64,000 nt of DNA, from contig CM075103.1 in the NCBI GenBank assembly GCA_037576195.1, positions 20,088,001-20,152,000 on the forward strand, read 5' to 3'. The notes under the pieces were generated by a model. The model was not told where the DNA came from, searched no databases, and saw nothing but the letters and a program-made list of their open reading frames with translations. Source of the stretch: Phytoseiulus persimilis. Its lineage: Eukaryota; Arthropoda; Arachnida; Mesostigmata; Phytoseiidae. The translations under genes were made by a program, and so were the position numbers. Positions within the stretch are counted from its first letter, which is position 1. Each line of letters begins with the position of its first letter. Positions 37,038-49,300 of this stretch are shown here, in pieces.

Positions 37038-39754
37038 TCAAAGCCTCTGTTCCATCGTTTCTTCGGCGACGTAGGCAAGGTTGTCGATCGCTGCTGCCAC
37101 GCGGGCCCGGGCTCCATCAGGCGAGGAAACGGAAGAAGCGGCAGAAAGCATGGATCCTCGACGAACAGCTTCTGAAGCGGTAGTGGGAGCGACCGCGGCT
37201 GCGGCGCTGAAAGCGAGCGCTTCGTTGCCGCTGAACTCCGGGACAGATTCCCTGGCATTCTGGAGCGGGAAAGACGGGAGAAGCGTCTCAGTTTGTTGCT
37301 CTCGAGAAATTACGCAAGCTGCACGCGTCGAAACGGACGAGGAATTCCCCGCGAACCGGCCCAGAAATATGGAGCGGAACTCAGCTTACCTGTCGTCTCT
37401 GGTAGAGAAGGAGGCCGACCCATATGAGTCCCGTGAAGATCCCAAGGCTCGAACAGAACCAAAACATACCGTCGTAGGATTTGATATTATCTCGGAAATA
37501 ACCTGAAATGAGTTCAATCGATCGTATCGTGTTGAAAAGAGCTCTGGCTGGGACGTCGCCGGCTCATCATGCGAGACAGTTTCGCAGCGAACGTTCTCCA
37601 GCTCTGCGTGAGGACCGGCAATGTCCAGGAGCTCCTGCGCGTGTGTTTCACTTTCGAGCCCGTGGGAGAATTCTCATCGCGGAGAGCAACCAACTCACCG
37701 AAAAACATTGGTTTCAAGAAGTAGAACATGCCATTGACGACGCCGAGGATCGCGAAGGCTATGGGCAATCGTTCCAACCCGATGAAGTCTCCGACCATGC
37801 AGGCGAACAGCACCAATGATGTACCTGCGATCGCGTAACTTGAGGTCATCCTCTCCGTCATCTCGAGGTTTTTGATATGTCGTCTTTTGAGAAGTTTTCA
37901 GACTGGGAATCGAGCACCAGGCGATCGTCGAGTCGGAGATCTCCCGCCGAACTTACCCATGAACAGTCCCATGAATAGAATCGCGCACACCAGAGTGAAG
38001 TAATCGTAGGACAGAGGGAGCGTCGATAACCCCACTCCTGAAATCCGAAGAAAAATACTGCGATCGATGTTGTCATCGGAATGGGATGGAATTCCTGCTT
38101 CAGTCGACTTCAGGTTCTAACCGCAGCCGACCGATCGGAGCTCACCACACATGGTGTACGAGATCGTGATCAAAGTTTGTCGCTTGATGAGACCCTTATC
38201 GCAGGCGATGGGCATCACCACTCTTCCAACGAAGTCGGCGATGGAGAACCACGGTAGAAGATCGACAGCTTGAGTGAGCGTGCAGCCTGCAACCATGGGC
38301 GGCAGGTTACCTCGTGCATGTTGCTCGATCTCAGCGTCTCGTCTCGAGTACTTCCCTGCGGGATGGCTCCGCACGCACGTGGGCAATACGCGAAGATTCT
38401 AGAATGTCGAAGCGCAATTCCGTAGGTCTTCTCTGAACGGAGAAACTAGACATTCCTGGCGCTCACCTTTGTCCATGGCGAAGTCCACGAGTGTTGTCAT
38501 GAAGGCGTCGAAAGCCCACTGCAGAGCGATGTTCGATATCAGCAAAACGTAGAATGTGGCCGCCGTGAGCAGAGAAATTATCATTTCGAGGGACATTCCT
38601 CGTTTCTGTTTGTTGTCCAACGCAACTGGAGCGGGAAAACTATGAAATACCTGAACGCGGCTTCGAGCTCTCTCTCGAAAGGACTACGGGATCGGAGGGA
38701 TCCTGAACTCACCCTCTCTCTTCATCTGTACGATGTATTCCGGCTCGTACACCAACAGGCTGAGTACGAACATGTTCAGCAGGATCCCTCCCAGGATGAG
38801 GAGCACGTAATTGAAGGCAAAGAACCCGCTCAGCCATAGGAGCAAAGTGGGGAATATTATCGAAGCGAGCTAGAGAAGAGCCGTGAATCATCATTGGAGT
38901 CGAGCTCCATCGGCCCAAAGATGAAAAGCGAAGTCTGCCTTTCAACGAGCGCATGACGCGTCACTAACCGTTGACCCACCGTAAACGATACCGAAAGCAA
39001 CCGCTCGATATTCTACGAAATGCTGCGTTATGAAGATGTTAGTCGTAGTCAGAATCAACCCGTTGCCGAAACCGTACACGACACCTGGAGGACAAAAACC
39101 AAATGAATCAGCTGATCCAGACAAAAAAGTTCGATTGGGTTCTCTTTCGACAATCACGATCAGAGTCTCTCTCTGGAATGCCGGCACTCTGAATTCCTGG
39201 AAACGGATTCTTCCCTCGTCGGCGAAGAACAGACCCATAGTCATCGTGAGTTGGAAGACGTTCTGCGCGAAAGATGACATCATCATTCCAGCGGCACCGA
39301 TAAGCGTCCCGATCAGCAGCAAGGGTCTCGGGGAATACATCTGACAGAGAGGTCCCGATATGACACCTGATCGAGTGGAGGAAATCTTCACCGGTCCATC
39401 CGAATCATTTCGATGATCCGACTCCATCCGACCGAAATTCGCCCTCAGCGAACTGACCTGAGAGGTTCGTGACGGCTCCGATGAGACTCAGAGGCCAAGA
39501 TGCTTCACCGCGAGAGCACTTCATGGTGTCCATGATGCCTGCACAGATGAACTCGCATTCGTTCCCGTCTTACATGAGGTCGTGATCGACCTTTATTCTG
39601 AGAGCGACTCAACCAAACTCGCCGGCTCACCGATGTAGAGGAACCCTGCCGATCGGAATCCTGACGACGACATGCACAGGACGAGAGTGAGCAAGGCGGC
39701 TGTCATGAAGCTCCGCCGGGAATCCGGACCTTTCGCGGGGATTGCGGAGAACAT
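37038..39754 (-). CDS. monocarboxylate-transporter-like protein (SLC16 family, MFS)
   Basis: A plasma-membrane solute carrier of the major facilitator superfamily; the substrate cannot be read from sequence. Eleven exons, 5' to 3': 39754-39631, 39538-39458, 39366-39235, 39084-38969, 38869-38713, 38625-38467, 38268-38146, 38037-37957, 37824-37699, 37502-37390 and 37259-37038, giving 477 aa. Most introns are phase 1. MCT features: ASWPLSLIGAV in TM2, GFGNGLI, then HFVEYRAVAFGI (about 134-145). An Asp/Arg pair four apart (D268, R272) sits in the helix matching TM8, where MCT1 has its key D302/R306. GYFRDNIKSYDGMF precedes the last helices. The C-terminal tail is Ala/Ser-rich. The N-terminal family motif DGGWGW is replaced by GPDSRRSF, as I recall in expanded arachnid SLC16 groups. 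The chosen ATG follows a possible acceptor, so an upstream exon may add residues. Confidence 0.9.
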
Positions 39755-41037
39755 GTCCTGCTCCGGGAGCGCAGCGACCTAAAACTGCGACAACCGACTC
39801 AGGTGAGCAGTCGGCGATCGACTCCGAATCATCAAAGAGCGACCTCTCGGCGGTTGACAATTGCGATTCAATGTGGAGCGCTTCGAGGACGCGGCGGCGT
39901 TCGGACTCCTCGCGTCGCGTGGAGAGAACTCCCGTCAAGCTCCAGCGAAGCAAACACCACAAACCTTCGAAAATGAGGGAGAGTGATTTGTGAGACTCTT
40001 CGAGCCTTTTCTGCGATAGATCCGGGAGCAGTGGAACGAGGAGGTCGCGGAGAAAAGTCAACACACGACAGGCAGCTCGAATCCTCGGGAATCGAACGCG
40101 CACAACGATCAACAAACATTCAGCGGCATGTTCGAGGAATCTCGAACGGGTTTGGGCGAATGCCGATGGGATCTAAACGGGCCCTGGAAACAAAAGTTGG
40201 AAAGCGCACCCGCGGGCATTCGCCCTTTCCGGGATCTTCGAAAGCTCGTTTTACGATCCGGGGCAGTTTACAACACGGCCTCGATCCAGGCGTAGAGCCC
40301 ACTATTCAAGCGCGTGCTCAAAAACCGCGTCAAAGCTTCCGTTCCATCTTCGAGAGCTTCTTTTGAATTCCGCCGCGAGCTCAGGCGGTCCCGTTGGCAG
40401 CTGTTCGCTGTTGTCGTCGACGTGTCCTAAATTCCACTCTGGAGCATGCTGCCGTGCAAGTGAATGCCACAATCTTCGCTATGAGGGCAACGGTGGAGTT
40501 TGCTGAAGCTTAAAACAGGGAAGATTCTTCAGCGATGGAGAAGAAATTGTTTGAAGATCGTTCTTTCTTAGAGTTCCGGGTCCTCCTGAGGGGTCCTGCG
40601 GCAGCGCGGTACTCGCTCTGCACCGTTGTCGTCACGGGAGCCATGTTCTCGGGCGAGGAAACAGGTTGAGTGATACTCAACACGATTCTATCATTCGCCG
40701 GAAGCGTCGTGACGCATATGTCACGCTCTTCCCCCGGCAGCCTACCCTGTGTCATTCGGAGCGAACGCCCACACTGGTTGCAGCTCGCGACGAGCTGTGG
40801 CGAGGACTGTTTGCACTATGAGCAGTAGTCTCTGTTCCATAAGGATTGTAAAACAAACGCGAGTGAGGAAAGCCCCGTTCGCGAAACAGGACAAGAACAA
40901 GGATTGCGTTCGCAAGGAAATGCAGATGATCAAAGCTTCCGGCGACGGTTGTTTTTCTGTTTCGGAATCAAAGAGAAAAGAAATCCTTTCGTGACTTCGA
41001 GAACGAGTCTCAGATATTTACTATCCTTTCTCCGTAA
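39755..41037. other. gap between the SLC16 and ACSL genes, with an 81-codon ORF
   Basis: This should contain the SLC16 promoter and 5' UTR. An ATG-started minus-strand frame at 40755-40510 encodes 81 hydrophilic residues with no known match. It might be an alternative 5' exon of the SLC16 gene or a small separate gene. A longer minus-strand frame (39627-40115) overlaps the first SLC16 exon out of frame. I see no other feature. Confidence 0.4.
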
Positions 41038-41043
41038 TTTATT
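41038..41043 (-). promoter_or_regulatory. AATAAA polyadenylation signal of ACSL
   Basis: The minus-strand AATAAA lies about 255 bases beyond the ACSL stop codon. Confidence 0.6.
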
Positions 41044-41295
41044 TGAGCAATTCTCACTTTGAAGTTATTGTTTATGTGCATTCATAGAACAATACTTGGG
41101 AAGAATCGAAGAACATCTCGAGGAGGACCCCAGCGGAGATGTGCCCGAGCTGTTTTCTTTTTCGGTCGCACTGAGTTTTCGTTTAAAAATTCCACGGGCG
41201 TGGAGGCTATAACAACTGCTTGAATGACGACAACAACACCAGGACGTTCTGAGATGAAATTCGCCTATAAGTATAAAATCCGTTCCGCATCCTCC

Positions 41296-44200
41296 TCAAG
41301 TGGATTTGGTGTACATCTCATCGATGTGTTTCTGGTAGTAGTTGGTGATCTGCTTTCGTCTGATCTTGAATCCGGCGGTGACTAGGCCGGTGTCCGGCTG
41401 CCACGACTCCGAGCACAGCTTGACTTTGGTGGGAATTTCCATCTTGTGAAGGCTGCACTTTTTCGCATGTTCGTAGATTTCGTGCTTCGCAGCGTTGACG
41501 ATATCGGGGTGTTCGCACATTTCCTCGAAAGTCAAATTCTCCTTGTTCAGGCTCGAGGCGAGCTGTTCGAGGTATTTCTCGTTCGGAGCCACTAGAGCTA
41601 TCAAATATGTGTGCATGGGGCTTCCGTAAACGCAAACGTTCTCGACCAGAGGGCAGGACTTCAGCAAGGCTTCGACTTTGCCGAGCGAGATGTACTCGCC
41701 GAACTGCAGTTTCACTAGATCTTTCTTGCGATCGATGACTCTGACGGTCCCGTCCGGGAAGACCTCAGCGACATCGCCTGTGTAGAACCATCGGACGCCG
41801 TTCTCCACTTTGAAACATTCTCTCGTGAGCTGTTCGTTCTTGTAATAACCCTTCGAAACCGTCTCTCCGCCAACAACGATTTCTCCGCGAGGATTCGGTC
41901 GGTCCGTGCTGAAATATCCCGCTTCGGGCCAATCAACCAAACGCAATACTGTTCCTTTGAGGGGAGCACCCGTGCAACCGAGACGAGTGTCCGTGAGCTC
42001 AGTTCCCGTGGCTGCAGCGGTGGTCTCAGTCAATCCGTATCCTTGGACGAGGTCACAGCTGAGGATAGCTTTGATGAACGCGTGGGTGTCTGCGGGGAGT
42101 GGAGCAGAGCCGGTGGCCATGACTTTGACTCGGCCCCCGACGAGAGCTTTCATCTTGTCGAAAACCAAGACGTTCAGAATCGGGGTGTCGTATCCGAGCT
42201 TCTGCCAGAACATTTTATACGAGACCGCATGCTTGAAGAACATGTGTGCGAACGCCCCCTTGGATTTTGCGACCTCAGTGACGCTTTTGCGAATTCGGTC
42301 CAGGATGAGCGGAACCGAAGCCATGATGGTCGGCTGGAGCAGCGTGGCGTCTCCTTTCGCCCCTGCCTTGACACCGGTCGACTTGTCCGTCAACGTCAAC
42401 GGGGAAGCGAAACCGATGCGAAGACCCAAAGAAAGTGCCAGGATCTCGCTGCATAGCTCGAAGATGTGAGCTAGAGGAAGATAGGCGATGTAGGCATCCC
42501 GAGGATCTCCCTGCAGACAGACGGAAAATGGATTACATTTCTTGAAACCAGCATCGTTCATATCTCGGTATGGAATCGTTCATGAGTCAGCTTCGAATCA
42601 TCGAGCCGATCACACCTATGGGTCGCTGGAGGCATCCTGGTCAGCGCGAACGCGCGTGAGCCCGAATGCGCTACAGCCCGAATTTCTCTCCTCAAACAAA
42701 GCTGACCTCTCAAGGAGTGAGAAGTGAGCTCTGGGCAAATTCGTCGAGTTTCGAAGCCCGGCGATCCCCCCCCCCCCCCGCTTCCTCCCTCCTTGAACCG
42801 TATAAACACGTCAACACCTACATTTGGGAAGATTGTCTGGAAACCTCGAGCCGTGGCCACGATGTTGGCTTGGGTAATCATGACACCCTTCGGTGTTCCA
42901 GTCGAGCCACTGGTGTACATGATGATTGCCGTGTCGTCAGGGGAAGGGGTTTCGCCTGGGGAAATCAATTGCCTCATTTAACTCGCACAGTCTCTCCTTT
43001 GCGAATGATTTCTTCACGATCAGCGGAGCAGTCATCTCATTGAAAACGATTTGGTGGGCACTTGCACTCCTTGTACTCACCTCGCAGCTCCTGATCAGCT
43101 GTAAGACCCAAGGCGTCTAACTGCGAGAAAACGATGAAATGTACTCCACTCGGTAGGAGAGGCATTTCCTTCTCAAGTTTGGACTCCATGTATATCACAT
43201 GCGTAACCGACGGCAATTGAGGCAAGAGTTTGATGACTTTCACTAGAAGCTCTCGGGAGGTGATGAGGTGAGTAATCTCCGTTTCGTTAATACCTGCGCA
43301 GGACACATAATTTGGTCATTGTAATCCAGATCTGATCAACCCGAACTGGATCTCCTCTTTCTGCTGATGTTTGCATAATTCTCCCAGGTTGCAACGCTCT
43401 CTCCTCTTCTCCGAACATTCTCATGTTTAGGGCAAGAACTCGAAGGCGAGCATGGGTCATGACCGCCGCCAAAGCCGCCATGGATGAATTTTTACCGTGT
43501 ATGATTCCATCTTCCCCTAGAGTGGCGTAGAGAGTCACCACTGGGATGTTGATCCGGAGACAGGCTTGAGCGGTCAACATCCATTCCACCCGAGTTTCAG
43601 CTAAGATGCAGATGTTCTGCCGAGGGCGGACGCCGAGCGACATCAGACCTTTGCCGATCAAGTCGATTTTGCGATCGAACTCCCGGTACGACATCCATTG
43701 GTAGTCGCCTTGGATGATCTGAAAACGATCGGAACAGTCGGAAATACCAACATTGCCGACGTCATCCTCTCTGGTTAATCTCTCCACGATGAACTCGGGG
43801 CGGTTCCGAAGTTCCGGTTTTCAAGGGAAGCTCTAATGATCCTTTCCTGCTGCAAACGATCAGCTCCGTGAGCGCAATTCCGGTGCTGCGCAGGAAGTCG
43901 CTTGACAACAATAATCAGGAAGATTCATCGAGGACCTCAACCGACCCGGAGCTGGACAGGGAAGTTGAGTCGATCGACAGAGAGAGAGAGGACTCGAGTT
44001 AAGCTGTTGGGAGCACCTCCTGCTCGGTTGTTTGCATGTGGCTATTGCGACTCGAGCTTGCGAGGAAAGAGGATGCTAGACAGACACGCCTATCCGACGG
44101 CCTTGGTCGATGACGACTTCCCGAGTACAGCGAGTCGCAGAAGGGGGAAACTTCTGTTTTCCTGCGTTCCGATGTTTTCCGCGCGGATGAATCGAGGATT

Positions 44201-46398
44201 CAAGGGGAAACTTCATACAAACGAGAGCTTTAATGCGCAGCCACACGAGAGCATCTCAGAGATGCACGCAGTCTCATTCTTGTTTCGATCATCAGTAAAG
44301 TTCGGAAAACGGTGTTCCGTAGCTTAGTTGGAAAGGGCTGAAATCCCAGATGCTAGGCTCTGATGAACTTTCTGGCGGTGCGGGATTCTTCGAGACCAGC
44401 ATACCTTTTTGAAGACTTTTCCGTCCGGCTGAGGTTCCTCCTCCAGGCCGAAGCATTCCCTCCAACCGAAGCAGAGCTCGTCGGCGTAGAGGTTGATGGA
44501 TTTTCTCATCAACTGATCGACCGTTTTCATCCCTTCGAATATCGCTTCGTTGACTTGGTCCACGCGGCGGGTGTATGGGCCGGCCGAAGAGGCGTCGGGC
44601 ACGTCGTCGACCGCGGCGAAAACCGTGAATCTTGAAAGAGAGTCAAGAAATCAGGGGTCGATCATCGAATCGGAGCGCTGTTCCACTACATTCAAGATTC
44701 CAGGCGCCCCATCGAGAATTCATCACATCGCGTCGCTTCTGCGGCTAACGGCCGAGCGGCAGCTGGAAGCACCGAGGTGGATCGATTTTTCCGATGATTT
44801 CCGCCGGGGATCCGATCTATAATTGCTCCGAGTGTGGTTCGTACACTCGGCACGTGGCTCGACTTCGGCTGGAGAACTCGAGCGCCTCCAAGGACCGCTT
44901 TCGGAAAATTCTTATCGGTCCGGGGTCGATACCCTGTCTTCGATTCCCTCTCTTCGTGGCTCCTCGTTTTTGCTACTGACTCCGGAGCCCGGTAATTGCT
45001 GGTGCTGCTTTCCTCTGGAAATGCTGTCAGAACATCGACTCCATCGTGGGAGCTGCCCGACAGCGAAGCGAAAACGGTCTACGGTTTCAGAAACTTCCCG
45101 AAAGCTCAGAGTGCCGATGCATTTGACTCAAATCAAACCGATGCGTCAGCATGATGGCCTCTGCGAGTGACCACTGAATGACCAGTAAGTGAACGAGGAA
45201 CAGGATGTGGGGTCCGCCTTCTGAGCGTTTTGATCAGAGGACCGTTGACAGGAAACCCTATAGTTCAGAAAAGTTTTCTAATCGGTTCTCCAAACTCGGG
45301 AGATCTTTCCCGGACAGCGCCGGCGCTCAAAGCTCGGGCGAGACATCCATGACGAAATCGATTCAAAGTGACAGCAGGGTCCTCGCATGATCCGTGTCGG
45401 AACCTTCCAAGGCTCGATGAACAACCTTCCAGACGGACCGGAATGCGAACATAACAAAGAAACGAAGTTTTTCTCTCTTTGAGGTGATTTTTCTTTTCTC
45501 TAAAGCTCGTGAATTATGCATGACCGTGCCTCAGACGCGTCACGAATCAGAATACACGACATGCTTTCGTCGAGAAGCTCTTCGAGCTGGCGTTCCAAGC
45601 GCAAGTGGACACCAACGAATGAGCGCCGTGAAACCACGAGCGAATTCCGCCTTCGTTTCGCGAACATCTTCTCGGTTTTCTCGGAGCTCTTGCAGAAGGC
45701 AGGCCCGAGGTGCGAACTCACCGATGGACGCGGGAACCTGGAGTCATTCCGCGAATCGGCACTTGGCCGCGTTGTAACTCTCAAAACATCAGCTGACTAT
45801 TGTTCTCATCAAGGGCGTTATTCTGACGAGCCGTGTTGCACAGCATTCTCGTTCTGTTTTGATTCCGACCACAGAAGTTAGCTCTGTTCGTCGGAGCGGT
45901 TGACTCAGGCAATCGAATCAGTAAGCGCTGGGAAACTTGTGCATCATCGGTTCCCCAGAGGTCCCCAGTGACCAAATCGAGACCGAGTTGATAAATAGCA
46001 GAGAACGTTGAGAGGTCAAAACGAATAAACGCCAACTGTAGCCTGAGTTGCTCTAAAACGCCCTTTCACGAAGCCAGCGTCGACGTTCCGACGAAAACAT
46101 CTGCACTGACGTCGAATCGGGGCAATCGTAGCTTCGGAAGGGGACTGGAGCAAAGTGACTCGCAGTCGTCCAAACTTAAGGCTCGGAATCTCCGAAACCA
46201 GAGTGAGGGGTTTGAGTAAATGATTGGGTGTCGTCGGACTCACTTGTTTTTCCAGGTTCTCCAGGGTCGTTGAAATATGGTGTACACTGGCAACGTGACC
46301 AAATCGTAAGTGAAATTCAAGGTTTTCACTGCACCGATTGCGACGTTGGCTCCGGCCACCCGTGCCTTGGAGCGTTTCACTTTATCACCTTTCGCCAT
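41296..46398 (-). CDS. ACSL: long-chain fatty-acid--CoA ligase, ACSL3/4 group
   Basis: The enzyme activates long-chain fatty acids to acyl-CoA with ATP on ER, peroxisomal or lipid-droplet membranes, feeding lipid synthesis and beta-oxidation. Six exons, 5' to 3': 46398-46244, 44630-44405, 43718-43496, 43293-43081, 42955-42822 and 42510-41296. All junctions agree in phase and give 721 aa (human ACSL3 720, ACSL4 711). Residues 20-47 form a hydrophobic membrane anchor ending QRPW, as in insect Acsl. The AMP-binding P-loop [11 protein letters not shown] is at 286-296. QGYGLTE is at 473-479. The fatty-acid signature runs from YTGD (560-563) through [14 protein letters not shown]. The C-terminal lid carries the late lysine in GFKIRRKQ. 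All catalytic motifs are intact. Exon 1 lies beyond a 1.6-kb intron and was identified by the anchor segment plus a perfect split-codon join. Invertebrates usually have one gene for both ACSL3 and ACSL4. Confidence 0.96.
42766..42779. repeat. C14 homopolymer in the last ACSL intron
   Basis: Fourteen consecutive C residues on the plus strand. In the transcript this is a G-rich run just downstream of a GTAGGT donor, where it may help splicing of the 311-base intron. Confidence 0.8.
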
Positions 46399-49300
46399 TG
46401 CTGAAATATGCCCGTTCGAGCTGTGGACTCCGGTCTCGAATAATTTCTCTTCTGAAAAGTAAGAATCTGAGCTTCAGCCGGGGAACGAGCACACGCCTCC
46501 AGATGTCTCGGTCGAGTCTGACGATTTCTCCACACCTCTGTCTATTTCACATCGAAAATTTTCTGCCCACGCCAATGCGTCGGGATGTAGCTTCGAGGCT
46601 CAAGTCACGATCAACTCCATCGCGAATCCGTATTTCTCATGGATGACGTCTCCAGGATTCTTCCCCTGTTTCCCTGACAATGACATCTACGCACGCAGAC
46701 TCGGAAGCCTGATTATTGCCGGTAATCGACGAAGGAAACGCCGTATATATCGATGTGATCAGTTGCAGCCGATTCCGGATCCCTGCACACGCCCGCCATC
46801 GTCGATACAGGAGCGGGTAACATCAGGTATGACTCGAACGTGAAGTTTGGGAACAATAATCAGCGCAGAGGCCGTTCGAGTTTCAGAACCGGTAACAGTT
46901 CGCCGCGAAACGTCGGCGCCAAGGTAAACGTCGGGCGGCAACGCTTGGCGGAAAATCCCGCAAGAGTTCCGTCGTCGACCGGAAATTCGCCGCCCCTGTT
47001 ATTCTGCCGCTTAGGCTCCAGTGTCTCAAACTTGATTTGAGAGCAATAACCGGCGATATTCAGAGTAGAATATCGGCTCGGAACTCCGTCATGAAGAATG
47101 GGTGTACGCCAGCTGAGGCTTGAAGCCCGGTCGCTCAGTCTTCGATCCGTTCGGCTCCGATAAGGAGAAGCAGCAGAGCTCACGATTCCTCACTTCGAAG
47201 AAGAAAGAGGGTCAGCCTTGGCTTCTCCATGGCGCAAGACGGAATTCTATAGCTCAGCACCACGGTGGTTTTCCAATGATAAACAAAAAAATGGCGATTC
47301 CCGAGAAGCACCGAAGATTGTCCCTGTCCCATTTTCTAGCCTGGTGTCCATAAGGGAGTAGTGAGTTCTGGTCACGCCAGGTCGAACAGCACTACTGAAC
47401 GGGGACGTTAAAAGTTTCCTCATTCCTCACCGGATCTGAACTGTCCGGAGATGGCCGCACGCCTCCTCTCACGGATTCGTTGATTGGACGTTTCTACTGT
47501 CAAAAGGTGATTCGGACATGTGGTTACCTCCTACCCAAAGCGTACTGTCCTTTTATTTGTCGTGGGCCTCTTGCTTCGCGTCGACGGACTTCCCCGATTC
47601 GCGGAAGAGAACCAACTCCGACCCCGGATTCTATGCAAATCATCCGAAACCATTGGTTCGAGAGGATCGGGTAACCGTGCCAGATTCACATGGAATTCGC
47701 TAGAATCATCCGAAAGTCCGGGAGGAAACAACGACTCTTTTTCGGTAACGAGACAAAGCGTCCAACAAACATCTAACAATAGATCGAAACTTTCGAAAGA
47801 AAGTCTTTCACTTGACCTCGCGACCGGGGCTCAAGAGATATCCAGCTTGTCATTGTGAACAGATCTCGATCGCGTTCAAGGTTCTGTCGCCAAGATCTGG
47901 AATAAACATCGTAAGCACCGAACATCTTCGACACCGTGATGATGATCATGCTCCGGAGCAGAATCATCTTCTTTCGTTGAGCTGTAACGGCCCAGGGAAT
48001 GGACGCTTGGCGAAGATTTTCTTCTCCCATTCGTCTTTGGCCCCCGCTCTAGTCGCCAAGGCTGGAATCGTTTAGAATATTCCTCCTTTTTCCTGAATCA
48101 GCAAAATGAAAGCTGTCATCAAGTGGCTGACCCGCTTTCTTGTCCGCGCGTGCGCGTGCGTTAGTTGACGATGCCTCCGAACGTTTTGTGATTCAGTCCA
48201 TAGCTGTCCTGATGGCCGGCCAATTCATGTCCGAGGGTCTATCTTCTGACACCAGACGAGCGCTCGCTCAACTGTTACACGCTTGGATTCGTGGGGCAGA
48301 AAACGTCGCAACCGAAGCGTCAGAAGTCCGCAGTTAGATCAGATACGAAAAAAGCAAAACGAGAGAGGAGTGAACGAAAAGAGGTTTCACAGAGAACGAG
48401 GAGAAAACGTGGAACTGCGAGATATGAAGGCCAAGCGCCCACCGATGAAACTCGGAGGAATGTAACCCGCCCAATCTCTGCATAATCTCGGTTTTATTTC
48501 TCAGCTCGCGAAAAAGTCGTCGATTGATGGCGAAACGAGAAGAAGTGGCATTCCTGTTCATCGGCCCCGACACCGTGCCAAATCAGCTGTGGTTTCGCAC
48601 CTCTCGTGTGCGATCGCGTTTTCCTCCGCGTCTACTCAACCGATCGCGCCGTTCTCTGTCGACGTGGCCACGCGCTTTCCAGGTCTTCATGCGTTAGTTC
48701 AGACATCCATTGACATCTGTCGCTCTAACGTATCGTGAGCAGCGCCGTCCGTCGAGGCGGAATTGAATGTTTCCCGATCGAGTTCCTCCTTCGTTCACCG
48801 TTAGTCCGGGGAGCGACACCAAGGGAACGAATCGGCGACGATAACAAAAGCTCTCGTCAGTGACAAGACGTCAGTTTTTTGAAATCGTTCGTCTATTCTT
48901 ACTCGATGAGCTCTGAACGGAACTCCGCCAAACGGCGACGCGACCCCCATGATAGACGCAAGTTGGAAGTTTCTCGCCGAAGTGTTCTTTCATTCGTCTC
49001 GCTGTTCAGAACGACCGGCGCCACGTAGACCCCAAAAGCCCGCTGTGCGGTTACCGTAACGAACGTTGCTCCTTTGCTGTAAAATTTTATCGTCATTCTT
49101 GAAACGTCGAGACTCCGGACCACGCGGTGAATAAAGCGAGCGGCTGCGGATTCCTCGCAGTGCAGCCGATTCTGGCTCTGCAAGAGTTTCACAGAAACTA
49201 TTGCGACGCAGCCTCTGATGCCAGAACCTCCATAAACAGAGGCAGACTGACGCAACGGTCGCTCATGAGCAGCAGCCATATTGCCACCCTCTGGTTCGGG

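Noticed and set aside
37081-37506. 141-codon plus-strand open frame
   Set aside because: It is antisense to the last two SLC16 exons, whose minus-strand reading matches the family and splices correctly.
41906-42469. 187-codon plus-strand open frame
   Set aside because: It lies opposite the last ACSL coding exon and is a shadow of that conserved gene.
44311-44350. tRNA-like sequence with a GTAGCTTAGTTGG segment near the second ACSL intron
   Set aside because: It resembles a D-arm or A box, but there is no matching acceptor stem, T-loop or B box at the right spacing.
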